In this document: positions 1 to 11,074 of the stretch, piece by piece
How positions within the stretch are numbered: the stretch's first letter is position 1
How the letters are laid out: every line of letters starts with the position of its first letter
Source of the DNA: Scalesia atractyloides
Taxonomy: Eukaryota; Streptophyta; Magnoliopsida; Asterales; Asteraceae
Assembly (NCBI GenBank): GCA_947069175.1
Contig: CAMTDV010000003.1
Location: forward strand, 30,096,853-30,160,852
DNA length: 64,000 bases
Direction: 5' to 3'
Position numbers and translations under genes: made by a program
Notes under the pieces: model-generated
Databases searched by the model: none
What the model saw: only the letters and a program-made list of their open reading frames with translations
What the model was told of the DNA's origin: nothing

Positions 1-185
1 GTAGGAGGGTTGCCGATGTTCTGGTCGTCTTGCTGGGGAGGGTTAGTGGGATTTGTGGCGAGAGCTTGTTGTACTTGAACCACAATGTCAGGAAGCACCG
101 CGGCCATTTGTTTCGCGATCTGAGTGGCCAAGCGTTCGTGAGACCTTCCTGATTTTTTACCCCCTCGTTGTTGTCTAGCCGACAT
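1..185 (-). CDS. Gag N-terminus of chromovirus A (partial)
   Basis: This is the start of a Gag polyprotein read on the minus strand, with its ATG at 185-183; it runs off the left edge. The first residues read MSARQQRGGKKSGRS, a basic Arg/Lys/Gly-rich head followed by an amphipathic stretch (LATQIAKQMAAVLPDIV). The same head occurs in element B at 6285, so the two elements are close relatives in opposite orientation. Gag forms the cytoplasmic virus-like particle of Ty3/gypsy elements. The start is supported by its position about 800 nt downstream of the PBS. No stop is seen in the visible part. Confidence 0.75.
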   Translation of the reverse strand, partial: MSARQQRGGKKSGRSHERLATQIAKQMAAVLPDIVVQVQQALATNPTNPPQQDDQNIGNPP

Positions 186-985
186 CTACAGGAACATAAA
201 TACGAAGATTGTGAGTTCATGGAGTCTTTTTAGGTGTCATGTGTCTTTAAGAAAATGAAAATAACATAAATATTAATAATGCAACTACATCCATAGGATG
301 TCTTGAGTTTGCTCATGTTGGGCCTCAAATGTCCCCCATACCTTCACCTGTATAGTCATGTGGGCCCCCATGACTATTGGCTTGGTAGGATTCACATTAG
401 TATTGGCGATTTAACACTCGCATCACCCGAATGCAAACCACAAAATATGTTTACGAGAGGTATGGTCGGAATGTGTCCAGGTGTAGGCACAATGACAACT
501 CAAAGTGGGGTTAGCTCACACGACGTTTGGTATAGCATGCTTTGGCCTAATAGGTACTTCGTACTCTCATCGTTAGTCCCCAGGTAGGCAAACTGGTCCT
601 TTATTTTGGATTTATACGAATGCCAGCCTAGACAGGACGTTCCGACTACCGGTACTGGTACCCTTCCAGTTACTACATGCCCGTCATGAGAACTCACTTT
701 GATTAGATTTGGAAAACACAAAAATCATTGTAAAAGCAATCATGAAAATGATGTGGTGTGTGCTTTCATGGATATGATATGTTATGAGCATATGATTCAT
801 GATAGGCATTATATGATAATATGTACTTATGAACATGCATGCATAATATTGAATGTAACATTAAACATAAAACATATAAACATCATGAAGTTTGGCATGT
901 AACACACAAAAGTCTTAAAAATTTCTAATCAACTATAGTATAGGCTCTAAGGGTCTAATAACCTATCCTATATCCCTATAGTCAT
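186..985 (-). other. Untranslated leader of element A
   Basis: This stretch lies between the PBS and the gag ATG of element A and has no convincing gene. It is the diverged inverted counterpart of the leader of element B (5493-6284); for example both contain the block around 590-690 equivalent to 5770-5890. Short ORFs here are fortuitous. Confidence 0.7.
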
Positions 986-998
986 GGCTTTGATAACA
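986..998 (-). promoter_or_regulatory. Degenerate primer-binding site of element A
   Basis: On the minus strand this reads TGTTATCAAAGCC just inside the LTR end. The intact version in this window is TGGTATCAGAGCC, complementary to the 3' end of initiator tRNA-Met. Two substitutions suggest decay. Confidence 0.7.
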
Positions 999-2137
999 AT
1001 CTGTCACACCCCGACCCGCAACGGAATAAGAGTCGGGGCATAATCGGGTTATCACCAAAGCTCATGATATTTACTATTATGTTTCATATTTATTTAAATC
1101 AAAATTACATTCTCAATAATCCAAACATGTCCATACAAATACAAAGAAAATAACCAAGTAAACAATTCCAAGCTCTAAATCATTTTATTCTTTTAGGCCA
1201 ATCCTATGTGTTTCTGGCTGCAGCTGGTTCACCTGTATCATGTGTAAAAATAGGGGTTTTTGGGTCAACATAAGTTGGCGAGTGAACCTTGTCAGATAAA
1301 CATTTAAAATTGATTTTCTTGTTATTTTATCAAGGAAAAATTGTGCAATAATCATAAGTGAGCATATGTAAACAATCAAACAGTAGCAATAACAATCACA
1401 AACCATAACATACAATAACATACCAACATCATACAATAAATAACATGAATGAAACTGTGCGATCAAGGCTCAATCAAACGGAGCCGATCGTATTGCATGT
1501 ACTGAAAATGATAAATGTCTGTGCGATCAAGGCACAATCAAACGGAGCCGATCGTATGTTGGCACGCTAGGTTCACGCTCATAATGTAATGGGGAACATG
1601 CTCAATGCTCATAATGTAATGGGGAGCGGCGGCTTATGAAATTGCATGTACTGAAAATAATGAATTTAATCTAACAATAACCACACAAACAATTGAAACA
1701 AACTGAATACACATTTGTTCATGATATGATGTATGCACAATGGTTTAAGTATAATAAGTAGCAAGACACATGATACACCCCAAAAACGTGATTAAAACGG
1801 GGAATTTGTAAAGATTCACTCACATTGGGTGCGTTTGATTGGAGATGGTGAGATGCGCACGAGTTGGAAGAGCGGAACAACGAGAATTAACTAACCTAAA
1901 TAATAACGGAAAATATAGTAAATGAGTGGATTTTATTAAGGATTTTAATAGAATTTTTAGATATATTTTTGCGAGTTTAAGGCTATTTCCTATCTTTAAA
2001 AACATTATTTTTAAGTATTTTTAATTGATTTTTAAATTAAATTAAATAATAAAAAATATAAAAATATGTTGACTTTTTGGGTTGACCGTTGACTTTTTGA
2101 CTTTGATTGTTTGACCGGTTTATTGTGTAATTGCAAT

Positions 2138-2214
2138 GCGCTGGGTGAGGCTCGAACCCGAGACCTCCCGTACGCGTGCACGCAGCTCTACCAACTGAGC
2201 TACGTGTCTAACCC
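2138..2214 (-). other. tRNA-like unit 3 in LTR A
   Basis: Minus strand: GGGTTAGACAC, then an A-box-like TAGCTCAGTTGG inside a D-arm-like hairpin, then a B-box-like GGTTCGAGCC. The D-stem GCTC/GAGC is intact. The anticodon and T arms do not fold properly, so this is not a normal tRNA gene. Counterparts in LTR B are at 4345-4420 and 21507-21582. Confidence 0.6.
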
Positions 2215-2306
2215 GAAATAATTCCGTTTTTAATTATACTTATATATTAACTCAGCTTATCCAAAATTCTTTTATTTTCAAAAACATTTTAAATCATTGA
2301 ACCGGT

Positions 2307-2381
2307 GTCACTAACAGGTCTCGAACCCGGGACCTGTGCTTTAACGTTACACACAGTCCACCACTGGACTGTGTGTCTAAC
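2307..2381 (-). other. tRNA-like unit 2 in LTR A
   Basis: Minus strand: GTTAGACACAC, a long perfect hairpin (CAGTCCA loop TGGACTG), and a B-box-like GGGTTCGAGAC. The hairpin occupies the A-box/D-arm position. The equivalent unit in LTR B (4176-4248) has a different stem sequence that is still paired. Confidence 0.55.
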
Positions 2382-2478
2382 TCTGTTAATATACAAATTT
2401 TTATTATACTTAACAACTAACGTAAATTAACCCGGTTCAGTTAGAAAAAAAAACGTTTTTATTACATAAAAGGTGCGT

Positions 2479-2550
2479 GTATCAGGGATCGAACTCGCGG
2501 CGTGTCCGTATTATTTGCACACAGTCCACCGCTGGACTGTGTGTCTAACC
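2479..2550 (-). other. tRNA-like unit 1 in LTR A
   Basis: Minus strand: GTTAGACACA, hairpin CACAGTCCA/TGGACTGTG, then a B-box-like GAGTTCGATCC. It is homologous to the LTR B units at 3998-4066 and 21163-21228. Confidence 0.55.
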
Positions 2551-3414
2551 TGTTTAAAATACCAATTTTAATTATCCTTATAATGTTAGCACAGTTCATC
2601 TTCCCCGTTAGTTTTTACAGACAGTAGATTACCCCTCTATTTTCTTGTTTTAAAACGATTAACACATTGATAAGACTGAGATGAAATGAAAAAGACTGTG
2701 TTGGAAACAAACATACCGGAGGAATAATTCAACTCAGAATTCCGGCAAGGCGTCGGCTCTGTTTTTATGAACTTCAACTGAGCAAGCAAATTATTCGTTT
2801 TGATTAGCTAAACGTGGAATTGAAGTGCTAAACAAGCGTTAACAGGGTGTTTAAATGTCCATACCGTTTCACAGCTGAAAATAAGGATTTCCAGAAATTT
2901 TCCGGCGAACTGGAATTATCTGATAACAGCGTCTGAATTCGATTTCAATTGAAAGGTCCGAGTTAGAAATAGCTTAACAATTGATAGACCACGACGGTAT
3001 TGAAAGACTTACCGTTTTGATGGAGAATACGGTTTTCCGGCGACTTGCAGAAACTTTCCGGCGACTTGCAGAAACTTTCCGGCGAGTTCAAATAGCTTCT
3101 CCTGTGGACTGAAAATTGTGCGGAAATATAATTGGAGGTTTGTAGAGTGTGTTTGAGTCGCAGCAGGGGACAAAGATTGAAGTATTCCTGGAATTGAAAG
3201 TTTTCGGTTATAAAAACCGATCCTTTCTCGAATTTAAGTTTATTCAAGGCAACTTGATTGAAAGCATCGGTGCATCGGTTAAACTCAGTAAACCGAGATC
3301 AATCAAACGTCTTTGGACGTTTGGTGACCGATTTCGGTTACAGTTGGCGTAACCGGTTGATTTATGGTTGTCTATAAGATTTATTTGTTTCCCATAGATG
3401 ACAGAAAACAACAA

Positions 3415-3496
3415 GTGGCGGAGTGGTTATGCGTGTGTGTGTTAAGTCATTGGAGTTCACAACTCGGCTGACCCGGGTTCGAGTCCCGGCAGCCAC
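3415..3496 (+). pseudogene. Class II tRNA pseudogene (Ser/Leu-like) within LTR A
   Basis: The 5' end GTGGCGGAGTGGTTA is A-box-like and the 3' end has a perfect T arm (CCGGG-TTCGAGT-CCCGG) and acceptor strand CAGCCAC. The expected 5' acceptor strand would be GTGGCTG; the observed sequence looks like a 6-nt deletion between two GTGGC repeats. The anticodon arm is poor. It is antisense to element A. Probably a captured tRNA gene, no longer functional. Confidence 0.55.
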
Positions 3497-3997
3497 ATTT
3501 TATTTTTAATTAGTTCATTTTTTACTTTTTATAAATTATAACTTTTATAGATTAGTTTGTTTATTAATTATGTATCATTAAAAATCAAAATAGGCATAAA
3601 TACGTAACGAACATTTATAACTTGATATTCGATTACAAACGGAGCGGGTTTGGAAAACCCGTTTTTGACAAATGTTACAGGTATAATCATCTAAAAACTC
3701 TTGATATCTCTTACTCAATAACTTAATTTCATAACACAAGAATCTAAACTGTCAAACACTTCACTTAGCCGAGAGTCACAAATCAGAGCCGACGACTCCT
3801 GCCGGAAATCTGAAGTAAACACGCTGTTTTGGTACATTCTATTCTTTAATCTCGTTAACTATTTCATTCCAACCAACTATAAGTTTTGATAATCGAATTA
3901 AACAAAACAGTCGGATCTCATTGATCTGAGTTCTTGTAAATGAAGAAGATGAAGTCGAGAATAGGTATTAATATAATTAAAATTAGAAAACTAAACG

Positions 3998-4066
3998 GGT
4001 TAGACACACAGTCCAGCGGTGGACTGTGTGCAAATACAATGTTCAAGCCTCGAGTTCGATTCATGT
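3998..4066 (+). other. tRNA-like unit 1 in 5' LTR B
   Basis: GGTTAGACAC, perfect hairpin CACAGTCCA-GCGG-TGGACTGTG, then a B-box-like GAGTTCGATTC. First of three spaced units in this LTR. Confidence 0.55.
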
Positions 4067-4175
4067 ACGTATCCGGTTCCAGCAATAACAAAACATTTTT
4101 TTTTTCGGTTCTTTTAAGTTTTACAGAACACCTTTCAGATAGTACATAAGTATAATATAAATCTTAATTTAAATG

Positions 4176-4248
4176 GGTTAGTCACCCAGCCCAGTTGGTT
4201 GGGCTGGGTGCAAATCAAGCAATGGTCACGGGTTCGAGTGTTAACAGG
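4176..4248 (+). other. tRNA-like unit 2 in 5' LTR B
   Basis: GGTTAGTCAC, an 11-bp hairpin CACCCAGCCCA/TGGGCTGGGTG containing CAGCCCAGTTGG (A-box-like), then a B-box-like GGGTTCGAGTG. Relative to unit 2 of LTR A the stem has paired changes (CAGTCCA to CAGCCCA, TGGACTG to TGGGCTG). Confidence 0.55.
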
Positions 4249-4344
4249 CATGCCGGTTCGATTGGTTTAAAAACCTTTTTAATTAAATAAAATTCTGAAT
4301 AATGTAAATAGTATATAAATATAATTAAAATCAGAAATATTTCG

Positions 4345-4420
4345 GGTTAGACACGTAGCTCAGTTGGTAGAGCTGCGTGCACGCATACGAGAGGTCCCGA
4401 GTTCGAACCTCACTCAACGC
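4345..4420 (+). other. tRNA-like unit 3 in 5' LTR B
   Basis: GGTTAGACAC, then TAGCTCAGTTGGTAGAGC, a textbook A box and D arm, then GAGTTCGAACC, a textbook B box. The anticodon arm is replaced by the palindrome TGCGTGCACGCA. The most tRNA-like of the three units. Confidence 0.65.
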
Positions 4421-5479
4421 ATATAATTAACACAATCCGACCGGTCAATGGTCAGAGTCAAAAAGTCAACATTTTTTTTATTTTTTTATTTATTTAATCA
4501 GAAAATTATTTAAAAATACTTAAAAATAATACTTTTAAAGTTAGAAAATGTCCTTAAACTCACAAAAATAAATCTAAAAATCCTATTTTAAGATTATGAA
4601 TTAAAAGTATTAATCTCAAATAAAATCCATTTATTTACCGAACCTTTTCGTTATTATTTTAGGTTAGTTTTCCTCGTCGATCAAATCTCAAAACTCGTGC
4701 GCATCCAACGTCATCAAAGAACGCACCCAATGTGAGTGAATCTCTACCAATTCCCCGTTTTAATCACATTTTGGGGTGTATCATGTGTCGTTTAATTCCT
4801 TATTATATTTAAACACTTGTGCATCCATCATATCCGTGATCAAATGTGTATCAATTGTTGTGTGAATTATGTTTAGATTGAAGTTATCATTTTCAGTGCA
4901 TGCATTCCATTAGGCCCATCAGCTCCCCGTGGGATACGTGTTGAGTATCAGGGGCCTCATTCGATCGGCTCTGTTTGATTGAGCCTTGATCTCACATACA
5001 TCATCATTCATGTCACTCGATCGGCTCCGTTTGATTGAGCCTTGATCTCATATACATCATCATTCATATCATTTACTCATCCAATGTGGTTTGTGTTTAT
5101 GTTATATATATATGTTTGCTCACATGTGATTATTGCACAAATTTTCAATATTAAATACTACAAGAAATTAATAACAATGTTTTCTCAAGGTTCACTCGCC
5201 AACTTTTGTTGACCCAAAATATCCCCCGTTTTACACATGATACATGTGATCCAGTTGAGGCAAGAAACACATAGGAAGGCCTAGAAGAATAACTCAGTTT
5301 AAGCTTGGGATTGTTTTACTTAGTTTCATTTCCTTGTAATTGTTTGGATTTGATTTGAATATTTAAATTGTAATTTGAAATTAATAAATATGAAACATTT
5401 TAGTAAACATCATGAGCTTTGGTGATAACCCAATTATGCCCCGGCTCTTATTCCGCTGCGGGTCGGGTGTGTGACAGAT

Positions 5480-5492
5480 TGGTATCAGAGCC
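5480..5492 (+). promoter_or_regulatory. Primer-binding site of element B
   Basis: TGGTATCAGAGCC, complementary to the 3' end of initiator tRNA-Met, three bases after the LTR end. It primes minus-strand DNA synthesis. Confidence 0.9.
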
Positions 5493-6284
5493 ATGACTAT
5501 AGGGATATAGGATAGGTTATTAGACCCTTAGAGCCTATACTATAGTTGATTAAAATTTTAAATTGTTTATGCGTTACATACAAAATTCATGATGTTTATA
5601 TGCTTTATGTTTATTGTTACATTCAATGTTATGCAAGCATGTTCATAAGTACATATTATTATACAATGCTCATCATGAATCATATCCTCATAAGATATCA
5701 TATCCATGAGAGCACACACCTCACAATTCCCATGATTTTTGCAACGATTTTTGTATTTTCAAATCACATCAAAGTGAGTTCTCATGACGGGCATGTAGTA
5801 ACTGGAAGGGTACGAGTACCGGTAGTCGGAACGTCCTGTCTAGGCTTGGAATTCGTATAAATCCAAAATAAAGGACCAGTTTGCCTACCTGAGGACTAAC
5901 GATGAGAGTACGAAGGACCTATTAGGCCAAAGCATGCTATACCAAACGTCGTGTGAGCTAACCCCACTTTGAGTTGTCATTGTGTCTACACCTGGACACC
6001 CTCCTACCATACATCTCGCAATCATATTTCATGGTTTTCATTCGGGTGATGCGAGTGTTAAACCGCCAACACCAATGTGAATCCTACTAAGCCAATAGTC
6101 ATGGGGGCCCACATGACTATACAGGCGATGGTATGGGGGACATTGGAGGCCCAAACATGAGCAAGCCCAAGACATCCTATGGATGTAGTTGCATTATTGA
6201 TGATTATGTTATATTTATTCTTTTAACGACACATGACACCTAAAAACTTCTTAAACTCAAATCTCCCTATGTATGTTCCTGTAG
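5493..6284 (+). other. Untranslated leader of element B
   Basis: About 790 nt between the PBS and the gag ATG without a convincing gene. It is the inverted counterpart of the leader of A (186-985). Confidence 0.7.
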
Positions 6285-6418
6285 ATGTCGGCTAGGCAAC
6301 TACGTGGAGGTAGAAAGTCAGGAAGATCCAATGAACGCTTGGCCACTCAAATTGCTAAACAAATGGCCACGGTGCTTCCTGATATCGTGATTCAAGTTCA
6401 ACAAGCTCTCACCGCAAA
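6285..6418 (+). pseudogene. Gag N-terminus of element B, cut by element C
   Basis: Starts MSARQLRGGRKSGRS and matches the Gag head of element A. The frame is interrupted after 44 codons by insertion of C at 6419; the continuation resumes at 16692 in the compatible frame once C and one target duplication are disregarded. The apparent ORF tail after 6418 is LTR sequence of C. Confidence 0.8.
6414..6418. repeat. Target-site duplication of element C (left)
   Basis: GCAAA at the left edge of C, matched by ACAAA at 16687-16691 (one substitution). The empty site is predicted by the homologous gag of element A. Confidence 0.75.
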
Positions 6419-9185
6419 TGTCACACCCTCAATTTCCACTTGCGGAGTTTTACCGCGAGGCGTGTGAACAAACCAGAATCTGAGACACTAGTAACGTCGA
6501 ACGACTCTATATGATTTGTTTATATGTTTTCCAAAATCATTTGTTTAACCATTCATAGTTAATTTTAAATTGTCTTTGTTTGGTTTCGATGTTTAGCGGA
6601 AGCATTAGTTTTTAAAGTTGAGCGGAAGCATTAAAGTAAAGTAAAGGAACGGGTGCCAACACAAACGCCAAAACTAAAGTAAAACCCAAACAATATTCAT
6701 AAACGAGACTCGATAAAATATGTCTTGATCAATGCAAGTGAGTGAACCTAGAGCTCCTAGCGTCCTGAGAAACATGTAAAGAAACAAGTGTCAACATTAA
6801 AGAAGAGTGAGTTCACAGGTTTTCATAAGTTCATTTGCTCGGTTATAAGTTTGTTTCCCCCGTTATCCCAACCCGGGATAACGATTTTAGTTCCGTTATT
6901 CCCAACCCGGAATAATACTGATGGTTCCATTATTCCTTACCCGGAATAATAATGATGTTCCATTATTCCTAACCCGGAATAATAATGTTGTTGGTTCCAT
7001 TATCCCTAACCCGGAATAATATTGTTGATTCGTAATTAAGTTCAATGTTAACATGTAGGTAGCTAGCCTAAAGTTATGTCACGTAAGTGTTCGCGATCGA
7101 AGCTGACTGTTGTGCCTCCGTGTTGCCAGGCCTATCACTGACCATGGCGAAGTTAGGCCAAGTTATTCACCCGTTGACCATACCCGGTCGGCTAGCGCGA
7201 CTAGCTCGGGTGGGGCTTGTCGGGCCCAGTAGTACTACTTATAATTTCCCCGCTATCTAACCCAATACTAACGATCCGAGAGTTTGTCGAGGACTTGTGT
7301 GATATAGCTGCTTAGTGACCATAACGTACATTAACATTAACTTAGTTACCGAATAGTTTAATGACGTTAATAGCGTATAACGTAAAGAGATAGAGTTGTA
7401 GAGTGTATACATGTTTCTCCCCCTGATGTTTAAAACCGGATAAAATTAGGGGCCGTGAACTCACCTTTAGTTGCTCGGTTAGTGTAACACAGAAGTAGCA
7501 AATGATGGGACCGTTAATTGCGTCCTAACAAGTCAATTGATTTAAAGTTAGTGTGTGAACCACACCAATACAAACCCTACACATAGCTAACACATAATGC
7601 GGTACACACAATAACAAAATCCTAAAACCCAATCATGCATGCAAGTATCATCATACCAACATAGTGATCAAAACAACCTATCATGAACACAATTCAATCC
7701 ATGCAACACTTTGGTACACACATTCGCAAGTTATCAAGTTTCAGCTTGTATACTCATAATTAAGCTGTTTTCGAGGATTTTTATAAAATAGTTCCAACGT
7801 TCCAAAAATTCCAATTTTTTTACAGAAGGTGACAACTAAACTATAGAATTTTATGTAAATTTTTCAAGTCCTAACACTTTACTAATTATTCATAATTATT
7901 AATATACTAGGCTGCAGTCAGATTCGTCGTTTTCTGACTGCAGTCCACGGAAGAATTTATTTAAAAATCACCGTTCGTCCAATTAACAAAATTCCAGTGG
8001 GAGTTCTCCGGAAATTTCAATCTCCAGTTGCTGTACAAATTTCGTGATTCAACTCTCTACAGATTATGAGATCCGACTCGATAAACAACTAACAAATTTT
8101 CAGAATTTTCACAGCTTCAGTTACTGCACTTAATTGGCCACGTAAAAATATCAAACGATCTCAGAAAAATATGAATCTAGCGCCATTAGAAGCATTTTTC
8201 AAAAATATACGTTTTAGGCTTCAGAAAATCCGTTTTTCGATAGATAATAACCAAGTTACAGCCAATTGAAGTTGGCTGTAAACACCATTCAGCATCCTGA
8301 TTTCACCTTTTTATCGCAATATAACATGCTTAAACAATCGAGACGTTAAATATCAACGATCAAGAACAGATTTATCAATCATATATCATCATGTACATCA
8401 TACTCATGCAAACCCTAATCATATTACATGGTTTTTATCACACAAAACGCAGCCTAATGATTCTTGATTCCAACTAATCATCAACATCGCTAAACTTGCA
8501 CAATCAATCGAACTAACATCATAACACTTTCATAAACCATGATTCTACCATTACATACAAGCATGATCAATAGTTCATAAACCATACATGATTTGCGAAA
8601 TAATAGAAAACCCTAACCTCTAACAATGGAGATTAACGAACCGGGAACGAGATGGGAGTCGATTCGGATGATCAATGGGATCGCGACCGAGAGGAGGTGT
8701 GGGGAGAAGGCTGCCGTCGGCTAGTTTAGAGCTAGGGTTTGTGTGTGTGTTTTTTTTTTTGAAACATAATACATGCATATATAGTGCAAGAAGGAAAAGT
8801 AAAGGAAAAGGGTTTGTGGTTTGGTCCTTGCGGCCGCAAAGGGCTTGGTGGGGCGGTTTGGGTCTTTAACTTGAACCTCAAGTTTTGGTTAATCCCTTGA
8901 GTCGCAAGGAAATGAGGTCGACTCGTTTCGCGGCTCGGTTCGATTCGTCTATATATTTACTATATACATATTTTTATAACTAAACATCACGAACTCGAAA
9001 CATAACATAATAACTCACCGAACTTATAAACGTTTAACACACATAGCACGTAATTCACTTGATAAGTAAACAAAGTTAGCGTAATTATTTCGAGCGTGTA
9101 AATTAAATCTCCGAATAAATTTAGCGTAGGAATGAATAACCGTGAAGTAGTACGTTTAAGATATCTGAAAAACTGGGATGTCACA
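6419..9185 (-). repeat. 3' LTR of element C (full length)
   Basis: On the plus strand it reads TGTCACACCC at 6419 to GGGATGTCACA at 9185 (2767 bp), with inverted terminal TGTGACA-like ends. The first ~1575 bp match the right-hand LTR closely; bases ~7995-9174 are absent from the other LTR. It contains five tandem hairpins at 6859-7024. The ORF at 8675-8869 within it has no recognisable product. Confidence 0.85.
6859..7024. repeat. Five tandem hairpin repeats in the 3' LTR of C
   Basis: Five units of about 24-37 bp, each an inverted repeat around a CAACCC/TAACCC loop. The first has the stem TTATCCC/GGGATAA; later ones have TTATTCC/GGAATAA. The stem change is compensated on both sides. Confidence 0.75.
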
Positions 9186-9368
9186 TTATCCCCATGTTGA
9201 AAGAATTTTCGTCCCGAAAATTGAGTAACGCAGTTTAGAATGCAACGCACAGGTTTAGAGTGCCACGCACAAAGATTTAGTTCGTTAACAATGGTACACG
9301 AAATTACAAGAAATTCCCAGGTTGTCACATCATCCCCATATTGAAAGAATTTTCGTCCCGAAAATTTA
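9186..9368 (-). promoter_or_regulatory. Polypurine-tract region of element C, duplicated
   Basis: On the minus strand a purine-rich CATGGGGATAA precedes the LTR start TGTGACATCCC, preceded in turn by the palindrome TTTCGGGACGAAA. The whole module (box, ~20-nt spacer, GGGGAT tract, TGTGACA) recurs about 145 bp upstream at 9322-9367, so the element carries two potential plus-strand priming modules. The same box lies next to the PPT of element D (near 25210). Confidence 0.65.
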
Positions 9369-9766
9369 GTTGGTGGTATCGTTAACTTGCTGCTCAGCTG
9401 CAAAAAGGTGTGGGTATTTGCTTTTCATTTGGTCCTCTCTTTCCCACGTGAACTCCGGTCCACGCTTAGAGTCCCAACGAACCCCCATGATCTCGATAGG
9501 TTGTTCCACAAAGTGCAGTTGTTCATCCACTTGAATCTCATCCAATGGAATGACTAGGGTTTCATCTGATAGACACTTCTTCAGATTTGACACGTGAAAA
9601 ACGTTGTGAACTCCACTGAGTTTGGCAGGAAGGTCTAATTGATAAGCTACGGGTCCGATACGTTTCAAGATCACAAACGGGCCTACGTACCGTGGGTTTA
9701 GTTTTCCTCGTTTCCCAAAACGGATTACACCCTTCCAGGGTGACACCTTCAGTAGGACGCGGTCGC
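9366..9766 (-). pseudogene. Integrase C-terminal / chromodomain-type end of element C
   Basis: Contains the GPY/F-like block (GPFVILKRIGPVAYQL), VFHVSNLKKCL, and GPEFTWEREDQMK near the end, typical of Tekay-type chromoviruses, where this tail is thought to target heterochromatin. About 126 codons, ending VNDTTN. Confidence 0.8.
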
Positions 9767-10408
9767 CTACTTGAAATTCGAGTGGTTTGCGTCGTTGATC
9801 AGCGTAGCTTTCTGTCGATCTCGTGCCGCCGCCATGCGGTTTCTGATTTGTACAATCTTTTCAGTAGCCTCAAGTATCAACTCAGGGCCTGTGATTTGAC
9901 TGTCGCCGACTTCTGCCCAACAGACCGGTGATCTACATTTACGACCGTATAATGCTTCAAACGGTGCTGCCGTTATACTCGTATGGTAACTGTTGTTATA
10001 CGAGAATTCCACTAAAGGCAGATGGATTTCCCAACTATTCCCGAAGTCTACCACGCATGCCCTAAGCATGTCTTCCAAGGTCTGTATGGTCCTTTCGCTT
10101 TGACCATCAGTCTGAGGGTGATAAGCTGTGCTAATATCTAAGCGTGTTCCCAACGCTTTCTGAAGTGACCGCCAAAAGTTGGATGTGAAACGAGCATCTC
10201 TGTCTGAGATGATGGACGTTGGCACTCCGTGCCGAGAAACTACTTCCTTAATGTAGATGCGAGTCAACTTCTCCATCTTATCTGTTTCTTTAATCGCTAG
10301 GAAGTGTGCGGACTTATTTAAACGATCCACAATCACCCAGATGGTATCGCAACCACCCAAAGCTCGCGGGAGTTTAGTGATGAAGTCCATCGAGATCTGA
10401 TCCCATTT
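9767..10408 (-). pseudogene. Integrase catalytic core of element C
   Basis: D,D,E core: first Asp in MDFITKLP, second in IISDRDARF, Glu in HPQTDGQSER. It inserts the element cDNA in the nucleus. A frameshift near 9800 separates it from the C-terminal domain. Confidence 0.85.
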
Positions 10409-11074
10409 TCACACTGGGATCTCAGGTTGTTGAAGTAGCCCCGATGGCTTCTGATACTCTACCTTGACTTTTGCACAAGTCAAACACTTGCTCACGTAGG
10501 TGGCTATATCAGCTTTCATGTTGGGCCACCAGTACGCAGCTTTAAGGTCTTGATACATCTTATCCGAACCAGGATGGACAGAGTATCGGGATTTGTGAGC
10601 TTCGTCCATGACTAGCTTTCTGAGGTCTCCGTAGAGAGGTACCCATATACGATTCATGAAATACCGGGCTCCATTGGGTTTTACTTCCCAATCGTGTTCC
10701 ATTTTTCCCACCGATTCGACCTTGATGTTTTCTTCCTTAACTGCTTCTAACTGTGCGTCGCGTACCTGTTCGGGTAACCCCGAATGAATGGTGAACTGTA
10801 GTGCTCGTACCCGACGAGGTTTCAAGTGTTCCTTCCTACTGAGGGCATCAGCTACCACGTTAGCTTTACCCGGGTGATACCGAATGGCACATTCATAATC
10901 GTTCAGGAGTTCGACCCAGCGACGCTGTCGCATGTTCAACTCCTTCTGGTCAAAGATGTCTTGGAGGCTCTTGTGATCTGTATAGATTGTGCACTTTGTT
11001 CCATATAGGTAGTGTCTCCAAATCTTAAGCGCAAACACCACTGCTCCCAATTCCAGGTCATGTGTTGTGTAGTT
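10409..11074 (-). pseudogene. RNase H and integrase zinc-binding domain of element C
   Basis: RNase H remainder (YTDHKSLQDIF, DALSRK) followed by the integrase HHCC zinc finger: His residues in MDEAHKSRYSVHPG and the pair CLTCAKVK. Ends at a TGA at 10409 where related elements have Trp. Confidence 0.85.

Larger units (their letters stand above)
1002..3679 (-). repeat. 5' LTR of element A (full length)
   Basis: On the minus strand the LTR begins TGTAACATTTG at 3679 and ends GGGTGTGACA at 1002, next to the PBS, so TG...CA ends are present (about 2.68 kb). It is the same family as the LTRs of element B, in inverted orientation. Its right edge meets the truncated B LTR at 3680, so A inserted into B's 5' LTR. 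It contains three tRNA-like hairpin units in the element's sense and a tRNA pseudogene in antisense. It also has two copies of a short block containing CGGCTCCGTTTGATTG-type sequence (1460-1555, inverted here), which also occurs twice in B's LTR (4950-5050). Confidence 0.75.
3680..5476 (+). repeat. 5' LTR of element B, 5'-truncated by A
   Basis: This is colinear with the 3' LTR of B from about 20844 to 22651 and ends GTGTGACA directly before the PBS. The missing left part of the LTR should lie beyond element A, outside the window. It carries three tRNA-like hairpin units. Confidence 0.8.

Noticed and set aside
2138..4420. Functional tRNA genes or a tRNA-derived SINE
   Set aside because: A- and B-box matches are good, but anticodon and acceptor arms do not fold as tRNA, and the units sit at fixed places in LTRs without SINE tails or their own target duplications.
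8675..8869. Small gene in the LTR of C
   Set aside because: No homologue recognised, not present in the shorter LTR, and Arg/Gly-rich composition fits GC-rich LTR sequence.
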